NCBI GenBank assembly: GCA_963514095.1
Contig: OY741271.1
Location: forward strand, 16,093,272-16,157,271
Direction of reading: 5' to 3'
Length of the DNA: 64,000 nt
DNA from: Eutrigla gurnardus
Taxonomy: Eukaryota > Chordata > Actinopteri > Perciformes > Triglidae
How positions within the stretch are numbered: position 1 is the first letter of the stretch; the number at the start of each line of letters is the position of its first letter. Shown in pieces: positions 46,785 to 58,400 of the stretch. A model generated the notes under the pieces. The model searched no databases. It saw nothing but the letters and a program-made list of their open reading frames with translations, and had not been told where the DNA came from. The position numbers were made by a program, and so were the translations under genes.

Positions 46785-48010
46785 TGTTGGATGATGATTT
46801 TTTTTTGTTTTGTTAAAAAAAAGTTGTAATAAAAAAGACAGTTGTAGCGGTGTGGAAGGCGGCAGGTGTCTGTGGTGGTCCAGGGGGTCGGGCGGTAGTA
46901 CGGTGGCTCACACAATGGGGGACCTCGGTGGTTAGCAGCGCTAGCAGGTTGTGATGTGGCTAAAAACAGGACCACGGCTCAACCGTTGTCTGGACCGAAC
47001 CCGCTGGGATGAATAGTCTTCTTTATCGCCGCTGTTTTCCTTCATGTGCAGCCATTTAGTCTTCCCGTGGTGCCGTTAGTTGAATCCAGACCGCGCCAAT
47101 TCGACACGAGTGAGCCGAAAATAACGGTGCCCGCAGAAACTTGCCTCTTTCAGTGGTTATCCAGCACTCGGCACTATTCGCCCGCCAGGGCAAACAAAGC
47201 ACAGGCGGAGCCGCTTTATCTGGTCCACGTTCCGACTCAAAACTACCAGTGAAGTTTTCCCGCGATCGCTGCGCTTGTGTGGCGTCGCAAACCGCTAAGT
47301 CGTCGGTTTAGTACAATGAGCTAGCTTTTAACGACGACCCTCTCTCCTCCGTTTGGCTGCTGTCCACGAGTTTTTGGTGCTGAAACGTGCACGAGCTTGG
47401 TTTACAACTCCACTTCGCCGCGTGCCCGTGCACAATATACGGGGCCTGCCCCAAAATAAAAGTTTTCGAGGGGAAATGACCAATCGCGACTCGGAAACAT
47501 CCCCATTGTCCAAACAGCACTCGGAAGATGTGGGCGGGCCGCGAGCGAGCCCGACCAATGAGGGCGGGCGGAGCGGAGGGCGCGGGGCGTTGCGTGAAAA
47601 TCAGTGCGTGGAGTCTGCAGTGCGCACGAGACCGCGCACAACCCGAACCGGTTCAGACCAGACGGTGCGAGGAGGTTTGGCGAATACCGACGGCGCTTGT
47701 CTCCATGCCGAAGTGGCAGGAAATGAAACAAGGTCAGCACGAACCCAAGACTGCCCGTCTTCTGGTTGTTCTCGTCCGTTCCGCATCAAAGTCTACGGAT
47801 TGAGAGGCGTTTCATCGCGCTGGCGACGGCGGCTTCGGTTTAGCTGTGCCATCCAGGGACAATTGTGTCGGCCGAGTGGAGGGGAAAACACTCTGCCATG
47901 TGACAACGGTGCGAAATTATGCGAATCACCCACTCCCTCTCGCTGTCCCGGTGCCAGGGGCGACGAGTGTCGCTGCTGGGTGTAACTCAGTCCAATCTGA
48001 GCACACAAAC
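46785..48010 (-). promoter_or_regulatory. rimkla CpG-island promoter and 5' UTR
   Basis: The 5' UTR upstream of the rimkla ATG is T-rich and gives way to a CpG-dense block at about 47270-48000. This has GC boxes (GTGGGCGGGCC near 47528, GAGGGCGGGCGG near 47561) and CCAAT boxes (GACCAATCGCG near 47480, GACCAATGAGG near 47553). The 210-codon plus-strand frame here is a by-product of high GC. The exact start site is not determinable by eye. Confidence 0.55.
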
Positions 48011-48528
48011 ATCACATATTTTTCCGATTCCATTTGGGGTGTTTTCCCCATAAATTACGTCCATAAATCCGCTCTTCATAACTCCATGTTTTCTCCAATG
48101 TAATCCGGTGCCAGTCTATACAGTCTGTGTGTGTAGGCTACATCCACACGTTTAATCATTTGTTAAAATGTAATAGAGGCTAAACGCACGCAGCACACTC
48201 AAATCAGGCACATTGATTGTGGCGCAAGAAGAGGGTCGAGAGAGCGGATACATTACATAAACCCGTATACACAGAAAGCTCTGTCACACAGTTAGGATTA
48301 CAAGGCATCTATTCATTCCCACAGAACACAGACGACGACCAGTAATATGTTTTATTAGAATGAATGAAACAAATAATCAAAAGTAGGCCCGCAGCTGTGT
48401 ATGACTATTTCAAACCGCAGCCCATTTTAATTAATTTCGTCTGATGCACTTTCCTCAAGTTTCCATTGAAACGAGTCGGTAGTTGTTGCCACGTTGTAGC
48501 TCTGAACTCTCTCTCTATCAACAGACGC

Positions 48529-48773
48529 GTTGCTGAACACACGCATCACCATTAAAGCATATTAATAAAGCAAACTTTGCGCAACAAGCTCATTTCCACG
48601 TCGCTTCGGGTGTTTGTTTCGACACAACTGTTCAAACACGAACTCGCGAGACAAAAACACGCCGAGAGCGAGAACAGTCTGTGCATAAGGACAAAAATGA
48701 TGAAGTTGCGCGACTCAACTCGTAATTCTATCACGTGTATCAGATATTGTACTCATAAAGAAGACACGTAAAG
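48529..48773 (+). repeat. Duplicated segment, copy 1 (no transposon)
   Basis: Matches 49927-50730 apart from the 561-bp insert there. Shared blocks include TTAAAGCATATT, AAGCAAACTTT, a CAGTCTGTGCAT-type block, AATTCTATCAC and the exact ACTCATAAAGAAGACACGTAAAG (23 bp). This copy is rich in CpG; the middle third is poorly conserved between copies. Confidence 0.8.
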
Positions 48774-49259
48774 CCCCCAAAACGCAGGTATTAAAATGGA
48801 AATCCTCGACGTGTCGCTTAGATATGTGTTGCGCTCGTTAGCCTCCCACTTTAAGAAATAGCTCGTCTGTGATGAGCTCGCCTGCCTCCTTTTGAATGCC
48901 ATGTCGCGCTGCCCAATCATCACAACGTGAGGGGAAGCACCCATGTAAGACACATTCCTCCTGATTATCGACAACAACAGACGGGCTGCTTTCTTCCTCG
49001 ATACCAGCCTCCCATCTTATCACGTCCACGACACAAACATAACACCACATCAACATACATACTTGCACACAAAGACATGACTGTTAAAGGAATGGCGCCT
49101 ATTGAGGTGAACGTGGCGTCATAAAGTCTCATTTAATTAACCGGTTTGCAACGCTTAAGTAAATCTAATTATATTAATGCAAAACACAGATAAGTGCACA
49201 TTCAATGACAAACCTTCGGTCGTTTTGAACTATGGCAACACATTGTCTTAACCTAGAGA

Positions 49260-49271
49260 GCCCTCTGGTGG
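49260..49271 (-). promoter_or_regulatory. CTCF core motif
   Basis: The minus strand reads CCACCAGAGGGC, a full match to CCASYAGRKGGC. It sits between the two divergent promoters of rimkla and foxj3. Binding is inference. Confidence 0.4.
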
Positions 49272-50105
49272 GCGACTCACAGATTACAACAGTTGGCCCA
49301 GAAGAAAAAATGATATACAGGGCCGGCCATAAAGTTGAAATGATTTGTTTTCAGACACAATCCTCTGTTTATTCCGATTTAAGGGCATCTGTAATCACAT
49401 TTGACCAGGTGCAATGACTACCTTATGTGTCACAATTACCCAGGTGAAATTAATTAATGCATAACATGTGTTTGGTGCTATAAAAGACGACATTTGAAAA
49501 TTATTCAAACTTTATGGGGGACCCTATATAAACATATCCACCATCCAGATCAGAAATGTACTAGTAGTGGATTTGCAGGAGGTTTACACATCCCATTAAG
49601 ACATTTAGAATATAAAAAAATGTATATTAGTGTCCAAAATGATTGTTAAAAATATACATTTTTCCTAATTGAAAAGCCAACAATATCCAAATATGCACAT
49701 TAGACACAACATTTCTTCACTGAAAATTACTTTCTATATGTAGGCTACACTGGAGGTCTGAATTATCCACATCACACTCATGTAAGTTAATCGTTCCTTG
49801 GTTGTTTCCAAGTTGTGATGTCACAAAATCATGTTTATTATAAAGGAATAACAAGCAGCAGATAAATGCAGAATAATGTGAAAAAAGCCCTGATGTCACA
49901 TTTGAAGGTCAAGCTTCCTCATCATGTTACAGAACACACACATCACCGTTAAAGCATATTGATGAAGCAAACTTTACACAACAGCTTATTTCTATATCGT
50001 GTACGGTGTTTGTCTTGAGGGGATGCAAAGTGTCATTAAGTTCTCGGCCTCCTCGTCCTTAATTTGCTCATACAGTCTTTGCATGAGACAAAAATTATGG
50101 AGTTA

Positions 50106-50666
50106 CATCCGGAAAGTATTCACAGCGCTGCACTTTATCCACATTGTGTTATGTTATGGCCTTATTCCATCCATCCATCGTCTACTGCTTATCCTGTATT
50201 CGGGGTCGCGGGAGGAACTCACATTCACACCTACGGCCAATTTAGAGTCATCAGTTAACCCATCCTGCATGTCTTTGGACTATGGGAGGAACCCAGGAGA
50301 ACCCGGAGAGAACCCACGCTGACAAGGGGAGAACATGCAAACTCCATACAGAGGGAACCCGAACCGGGAATCGAACCTCGCTGTGAGGCGACACCACCAT
50401 GCAGCCTTATTCCAAAATCTATTAAATTCATTTCTTTCCTCAAAATTCTACACACATGACAAAGTGAAAAAAGCTTATTTTAAATGTTTGCAAATGTATT
50501 AAAAATAAACAGAAATATAACATGTACATATGTATTGACAACCTTTGCTCAATACTTTGTTGAAGCACCTTTGGCACCAATTACAGCCTTTTTGAGTATG
50601 ATGCTACAAACTTGGCACACCCATTTGCATCCGGAAGGTTTAACAAAATACTTTCCGGATGCACTG
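50106..50666. mobile_element. Non-autonomous Tc1/mariner-like element (561 bp including a nested insert)
   Basis: Flanked by TA (50104-50105 and 50667-50668). The termini share CATCCGGAAAGTATT (50106-50120) and its complement (50647-50661). Internal phrases (CACAGCGCT, ATTCTACACACA, TTTGCAAATGTATTAAAAATAAA, TTTGCTCAATACTTTGTTGA, CTTGGCACACC) match fish Tc1 element ends that I recall. No transposase remains; without the nested insert it is about 316 bp. Confidence 0.85.
50169..50403 (+). mobile_element. Non-LTR/SINE-like repeat nested in the Tc1-like element
   Basis: A 235-bp insert flanked by a perfect 10-bp duplication of host sequence, GCCTTATTCC, at 50159-50168 and 50404-50413. It contains phrases typical of fish interspersed repeats: CATCGTCTACTGCTTATCC, GGGGTCGCGGG, CATGTCTTTGGACTATGGG, GGAGAACATGCAAACTCC and GGGAATCGAACCT. 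Confidence 0.85.
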
Positions 50667-52079
50667 TATGTGACTCTTAATTCTATCACTTCCATAAGAT
50701 GTATTTTACTCATAAAGAAGACACGTAAAGTGGAGTAACAATAAGCTAAAACTGCTGCTATTTGCAAGTCAGGCCTAATAGCCCCTGTTTTTCATTTGCA
50801 CTCCTTGCCAGCATCATGACGGTCTTAATAAGCATTTAAGTTTATTTTTGCAACATTTCAACAACAAAGCGTTTCACATCAGACATCAATGGGGATTTCA
50901 ACAAACTGTGTCTCTGTGTCTGACTTATTTTATTGAGTGTATTGTTTCACCCGTCTTCTCTTAATGCATGCAAATTGCAAGCTTTATGATGGGATTATGG
51001 AGTTAGCTGTGTGCTAACTCCTCAGCAAACAGCTATGGAGCTGAGTGTTTGGAGGATTTGTACACTCTCGCTAAAATGTGTACAGAAGCCTGTTATGTCT
51101 GCATAGATTTACAGCTGGCTTTGCCACTGTCCTGTCTTTGCGTTCTCTTGCATACGCATCAACTGAGCTATTTGAGTTAAGTCACATGTCACAAATTATA
51201 GCCTATAGCACAGATGTTGAAGCTGTCTGTAGGGAAACTACCATGAGGTGTTAACAGATAAAACTGTTGTTCACAATAACAGGAGCTACTTTCACCTTCC
51301 AGATCTGAGCTATACTTATATTTAGTGGTTAATATCCTAGTCAAGAACTTTGAGGGCATCCTAAATACTGAGAGGAAAATCCTTGTGTTTTTTTTAATAC
51401 ACAGTCAGTCAAAATTTGCATCTAGAGCCTATAGTTGCTTGCAGAAAAAACAAATACAACCAATATATATATTCAATACATGAACTCTTCAGCTTCAACA
51501 TGGTGCTCTGACTGACGTCCTGTCCAGGTGGGTGCGCTGTGCTTCACATGAAGTTTCTCCCTACATTTAATCAACACAGGCAGTCTTAACTGAGGCATAC
51601 CTCAACTGTAACAGATACCACCAAGCCCTCAATGTGTTGCTGCAACGGAACAATGAAATATGGGCTACCAGGTGCCACAACATGACACTATAACAGCAAA
51701 TGTTTACCGGTAGTTGCAGTTTGAGCAGTAAATTGAATGATTATTTGTGTGTCACACAGACAGTGGTTTATATAGTTTTACCCCTTTTTGCAAAACAGCC
51801 AAATGCACTGCCATGTTTTAATAATTTATCATAATACATATAATAATGAGTATTAAGTAATGAGTGATACTATTAGGGTCCATCTGATATATGGTGATTA
51901 CTTAGCAAATGCATAAACCCTAACTAAACAGTATGATAATGATGTAACAGTGTAACTGTTATTAGTTATCAAATGCTACCCGTAGCCTCATTATGGTAGG
52001 TCTTTGTGCGTCTTGGTAGCATCTCATTAACACTGGGAACTAGTTAAATGGATGTGATTTCGTTTTTCCTATTGTGGTG

Positions 52080-52410
52080 CATGAATTTATCTTCAACGTG
52101 CTCCGGCTGGCGCTGGAAGTAGTTCCGGTGGTTCAGCGGCAGCCGCGCGGAGCACAGAGACCCGGGATCTTCGCGTCGGTTGAGCGCAAAGGCGAATTGC
52201 GGGTCGAGTCCGCCCGTCGTGATTGTCGTGAGTGACCACTGGTCAGCGGTCAGTTTGACGCCCGCGGAGCGCCGTGCACGCAGCCCGAGGGGACGGCGGC
52301 GAGCCACCGCTGGAGCTTTTGTCTTCGGAAGGGGGGATTTTTCAAGTGCAGAAACGGCGTCTGGAGCAGAGTACAAAAAAAATTGAGCCGGTTCCTATTT
52401 ACCTACGAGG
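52080..52410 (+). promoter_or_regulatory. foxj3 CpG-island promoter and probable non-coding exon 1
   Basis: GC- and CpG-rich block ending in a strong donor, ACGAGG then GTGAGT, at 52410/52411. The island continues to about 52760. It lies 9 kb upstream of the foxj3 start codon on the same strand. Open frames here reflect base composition. The exon's left edge is not determined. Confidence 0.5.
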
Positions 52411-55400
52411 GTGAGTAGCCTCAGCAGAATGTCAGTCATGAAGGTTTATGACAAGAGTCGTGATTTACCGGGAAGTAAGTGATAGCTAGTGCTTTTATTT
52501 GGCGGTAGACGGGCAACATGACAAGTTCGCTGTCATGATGGACAATGTCGCGTTCGTCTTTACCCCAAAACGTCCGTCGGCTCGAGTCAACTTATTTTAA
52601 GTTTGCGGGCGGTGAATTGTGTTGGACGGGGAGGAGGACGGTGCCTCGCGCCGCCGAAAACACTTTGAAGTGATACCGGTGGAAGCTCACCAGCCTGGCC
52701 GAAGACGAGTCTCCGTCGGCGGCGACGTAATTGTATGGAGATGACATTTTTTTTTTTAGCTTTCATTGAATCAACTACAAAGTTTAAAACGCATTAACTG
52801 GACTGTAAAGTGGAACCAGAAGGGGGGATATTTCAGTCCACTCGGGCATTCATGACGTTTAACCAACTTTGTTTCGCAGCATAACGTATTTTGTATGGCT
52901 AGGTTTATATGTATGGCTGTTTTTGTGCTTATATGTCTGTATAGTTTTTACATTATTCCCATTTCTTACAGAATGGATGTGCAGTATGTTGCATGTAATT
53001 ATGTCTATGCATCGAGTCATGTTTCATGGTTATCAGCCTGCACACATTTTTTTTTTTTTTTACAGGATGTGTCATTTTCAGTGGCTCTCCATGTTTTGTA
53101 CATAGGCAGCATTTGGACTTATATGTCGAGTCAGATTTACACCATATAAACTGGTGTTAACATTTAGTTTAGAGTTAACGTCATTGACAGAATTAAAATT
53201 GAGATGTGCATCGTATTAGATGGAGACGGCACTAAATAACATGCATGGGTGAAAACGTCTTGGTTTACCCGGTGCACACAGAAGAGACTGCAATTTGCCA
53301 TAACTGGTCACTTTTATTTAGCCATTTTCCAGTAAGCAGAGTCTCTTGATTGGTGCCGTCATGCTCACCAACTATGGGTTTCTTTTCCATAGAACACCTC
53401 AGATGGAGTGGTATAGTCTCCTTCCATAACAAGACAATACCCCGTACCTTACCATGAACAGTGACCATCTTATACAGTTAAGGAGTCATTATCTCTCATC
53501 ATGCTGCAGTGGGAAGAGCCAGCGAATACTATACAAGATGTGTGTGTGTGTGCGCTTGTTTGTTTGTGGGCGACGGACTGAGAAAACGTTTGAGAGAGTA
53601 CCTTGTTCCTGATTTGGATGTGCCTCTAATTCCTATCAAGATGAGAGCTGTCTGAACAGATTTCTCTCATCATTATTTGCTCTGAGATTTACTTGCGCTT
53701 GTAAATGGTGTTGATTGAGGGTAATTTGGCTTTTTAATTGCCGAACAGCTGCCACACTCACTGCTGATTGCCATTGTAGACTTTCTCGGTAGATCACTCA
53801 TAGGCCCCTAAATGCCTCATTAAAACGTTGTGCAGAATCGCGAGAAACGCGAAGAGAAGGAACCCTCATAACGTTTTTACTGATTTCTGTTTTATCATCG
53901 GAAAGGTCGTTGTAATTACCGTCAATGTCAGCAAATGCACTGCTAAGAAATGGGTGTATTAATGACTGAAAGTTGAATTAAAGGGTGTTTGTAGATACAC
54001 TTAAGGCATTGATATAGATGCCAGTGTAACGGATGTTCGTTGGGCATCAACGTGAAAGAACCAGAGGACCATTTACATCATTAACTCTATTCTCTGCAGG
54101 AAGACAATATCACACACTCATATGTAACCTCCATGTTGATCCATGCACATCTGGATTATGACTGCAAAGCAGCACGCTGAGCATAATAATGATACGTAAC
54201 TTTGACGTGTATGTATGGCTTAGACAACGTCTTGCCCATGTTAGAAAATGATTAGCTATAAGAGCTTTTAAAATGGGCAGAAAAATAATTTCCCCTTCTT
54301 AAATCAAGAGAAGAAAACATTAACTGTGTCTCATAAAGGGTAAAGTTAAACCATAAAAATTCAGAAAATGTAATCCAGTGTAATATGATGCTTGTGGTGT
54401 TCGGCCATTTAACATAGGCAATGACATAATCACAATTACCACAGAGAATAAACCTGTGGGAAGATGATTAAACACACATTTATTTATTCAATGTTATTTC
54501 TCCAGGTCAGTCACGGTACAGCTGCACCTATAGAATAACAGAATTTACACAAGGAAATAGCTGCCCAAACATTCACAGGGCTATGTGAGTCAAGTGTTAA
54601 AAAGGGAGAGCTGGTATACTTGAAGTTTAGTGAACTTCAAAGGTGAAATGGAGGGGTTTGCAGTTTTAAACAGTTTTAAAACGGGGGTAACATAATAATA
54701 CCACGAGTAAACAATATGCAATAAAGGGTTGCAACTAGTGTATACAAAGAAATCAGTAAAATAGCACCACGCAAGTTACCCACATCAATCCAAAGCAGCA
54801 ATTTTTCAATAATTCAATTCCTGAATTATAAATAAAATTCATAAATACAGAATACAATTAGAGTTGATGAATAGTCCATTTTTATTCTCGGTTATATTGG
54901 TAAATGAATCAGCCACGGCTGTCAACATTTTATGTTGTCTTCCTGCATATTAATTATGACTTCTAATATATTCTTTTCGTGTGACTTTATAAGTTATGTT
55001 GGGCAGCCGGTCATTCTTCTCAATGTCTGCCAAAAAAACGGTTTGCAACCCAATTAAAAAACATCATGGAGTTAAGACACTTAAGATTATGACAAAATGT
55101 GTTTTGTTCAAGGAATCTTTGCTGATTTTGAACTGGCTCTGTGTCATTGCAGTTAAAAAAAAATGGAATAGAAAGAAATAGTTGCACCCATATCTGGGGA
55201 TAATGAAAGAAATGTTCAACAGCTCACAAGTGCAGACGAACCGTTTGGATGAGATGTTTGTGTGTCTTAGCCAAAGTGTTGATCCCTGTAAGCAGACAGA
55301 CTATACACTCGCCTTTTCATACCACTGCCATACTGAATCTGTGTTTAACCTTGGAGAAAAGATCTGTTTACTTAAGGACTCACTCAGTAAGATTATGCTT

Positions 55401-58400
55401 TTAGCAAACACCAACACCCACTCCCTTCAGTTGTGTGGACTGATGCCTGCGAGCATCTTCGTCTTCCACTGTTTATCGTGAACGCTTCCGCCGGAGCGGC
55501 TGTTGATAAACTGCCATGCTGGAAGATGGCTTGGCTACGGCTATTAAAAGAGGTGAGGAAGAGGTCTCGTTTGCTTCAGCAGAAAGCCCTTTAATTTACC
55601 TCCGTAATTATCAGACCGCTGCAACGTTGCTAGGTCAACAGGTCATTTTAATTACCTCAGGTCACATCAATAATCGACTGTTTAAATCATCGTTTAGACG
55701 AAGATTATTGAATTGACATGATATTAGAAGTTATTACCGGATCCCGGCAAATGAGTGAAACCCATCATCCCCAATCAGCTGTTCCTTAGTTGTTGGTTTA
55801 CCAGTATGCTGGATCTTCAGGCTGGGAAGGCCTTTAAGTTCTCTGAGTGCTCCCAGTCAGTGTGATTTTTGTCTTTCCCCGGGAAAGTACACATAATTTG
55901 GATTCAAATGCAGCAAATCCTTTTATCTTGTCAAAATCCTCTTTGATTCCGTTCGGACAGCGTTGCTGCGATTTGAAAGAGAAAGATGTAAAAGATATGA
56001 TTGGGGGGGATGATCACTTTTAAAGGGCTGTCATTTGGATTGAACTTGGGAGCAGTGCTGCCAGCAACAGGAGTTCAGGGCAAAGGGTCTGTTGTGAACC
56101 TGATGTAAAGCCTGGTGTCTTGACAAGCCGATAGTGTTGTTAGTCTCTCCTGGTTATGTTTTAATGAGTAACAATTGTTAGCCAATTTGCATGTAAAACA
56201 ATGTAATTATAAACAAGCATCAAAAAGCTGTAATACTTCTAAAAAATGTAAATGACTCTCCATTATAAAGCGCAACAAAACCTAAGCCATGCCTCTGAGC
56301 CAGAGCCCTCTAGGTTTGGGATGCTCGTCTCCATTATTAATGCTATTCACAGCCAAACTTTTTAGGTTGGGCTCTTTAATCTATTTTTGCTGTAAATTAA
56401 TGAATTTTTAAAGAGGACTAGTCCTCCCTGAATAGGGCTGGATGTGAAAATGTAGTTTTGAGTCGTGGTGATGCAGTGCTATAGCCCCCTTTTACTTCGC
56501 AAAGCTTGAGTTCACAAACAGCATCCCATCGCTCTCTTGGGACCTTGCGTTGGGGGAGTTTGCCGAAAATGCTGCACTCCTATGTTTTATTTATGACAAA
56601 AATATGCCTTTTTAACTTTGCCGTTGTCAGAATGTGGAATTGTGATAGCTTATTTCCTCGTCGGCAGTGGTAAGTCTTCAGGGTCGCTAACTCCCTCTAC
56701 CTTAGCAGATGTTTTCAGGTGTTATATTCTGTGTGGGCTTAGCGAGTTAAATATTTTATTCCAGACCTTCAGGGATTCAGTGGAACCCACTGATTTTCTT
56801 GCCTTCTTTTAATCAGATGTTCTTTTAGACCTGAGAACAATTGCATTAATCCGTTTGTTCTGTTTCATTTGAGATGCCAATTGATTGACACGGGCCAGCG
56901 ATCAGAAGCCACTGATGAAAGTGTTGTTCAGTCACTGATAAATTGTCATCCTTTCTCTGTATGACTTTTTAAAACGTTATTTTTTTTACCCGTTATTTTT
57001 TTCTCTTTCAAACATTAGTTCGCCTGACCACTCGCTGTAAGGCTTAAGGCCACAAAACTGCATCTCAGCCAGAGAAGGTGCATTACATTGATGCCTCTCC
57101 AGGTCTCCTTTGAGAATAAGTAGACAGTATCAAACTATAATTGCTTAACCCAGCTCCATTGAGAGATGAGCAAGCAGCCATCATAAGGGCAACTGATTTG
57201 CCTTGATGTCTTATAATTGAACCTTTTCAGGGGTATGTTTTCTGGTGCTGAAGCAGAAAGTAATTAAGACGTTCAATACTGCTTTTTGGACCTTTTCCTC
57301 CTTCCTTTGAATGGCCCACACTCCTAGACGTGACAGCGCTCAGTATGCCGACAGACTTTCTTTTGACACATTAGCCTTACTGTTGCCAAGGCAGTCCTTC
57401 CCAGAAACCCCCTCTGCTTTGCGCACTCCGGGTGGGTATTTTGTCATTACTTCATTTTCCTCTGAAAATATTTTGATGCCTCTTTCTTTTGGCTCCCTCC
57501 CTCCCTCCCTTCTCTCACCCATTCCCTGTCACTCCATTCAAAGTTCTCTATTAAAATGCAGAACTGTAAAGCCTCTCTCAGTCTAAAAGCCTGCTAGCAG
57601 CAGGGGACTGTTAGCTGTTAGTGATGCATACAGCTGAGTGAGTGCATCACAGCTACAAAGTCTAATGGGTGAATACATTCAATCACACACGGGCCCTCAA
57701 CTCTTTTAAAGGGACAATGTTCCCAGTCATGAAAGCTCCATCCACGGTGCAGAGTGATGTATTTAAAGTCTTTTGGAGGAGAAAGATGTCTTGTTCATAA
57801 ACATCCAAATCCCTGCTCTTCTTTTTATATTAATGCTTGTAATCTTTTCTGGAAGTGCCAGGTAATGGCTCACAACTTTACAAGTTACCAAAGTTAACTT
57901 TTTACATGCTTTTTTTTTTTGTTGGCAGATAAGTCATTAAAATCTGAGACGCCACTTATTCAAGTTTTTGCCAGATTTTGAACCGCTTTTGATACCTACT
58001 AATGTTAGCCAAATGTCCATCTCTGAAAATTCATGTTCCTGTGCATATTTATACTACAAGCGTTGAAATCTTTTAATCAAACACTCCTACTTCTGTATGA
58101 TCAGCTGCCAGAAAATCCCCTCTTTGCTACATTTATTTTCTATTTAACTACAACTCTTTGAAATCCGTCTGGTTGGTAACGTGTTTGATGTTTCCTGATC
58201 CATGATACAGCCTTGAATCTTGTGGGGTTTTGACCATTATTGTGCAGGGATTGGGATCCTGGGTGAGCCCCCAATCATTGTGTTACAATAAGTTTCTCCT
58301 GCCCTGTAGCATGGAGATGTGCTATCAGCGATTTTGTTATTTTTCTTTTTTTATCCTTCATGAAATTTACTTTAAAGGAGTCATCACCAGGAAATCGCAA

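Larger units (their letters stand above)
49927..50730 (+). repeat. Duplicated segment, copy 2 (interrupted by a transposon)
   Basis: Second copy of 48529-48773, in the same orientation, 1.4 kb downstream. It is split at the TA at 50104-50105 by the Tc1-like insert and resumes at 50669 with TGTGACTC, which pairs with CGCGACTC in copy 1. Confidence 0.8.
48011..52100. other. Intergenic region between divergent rimkla and foxj3
   Basis: About 4 kb with no supported gene. It contains the duplicated segment with its nested transposons and a CTCF core match at 49260-49271. The remainder is AT-rich and unremarkable. Confidence 0.6.

Noticed and set aside
47353..47985. 210-codon plus-strand open frame, the longest in the window
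   Set aside because: It lies in the rimkla CpG island, where high GC removes stop codons on several frames at once. The protein is low-complexity, Arg/Ser-rich, and has no recognised domain.
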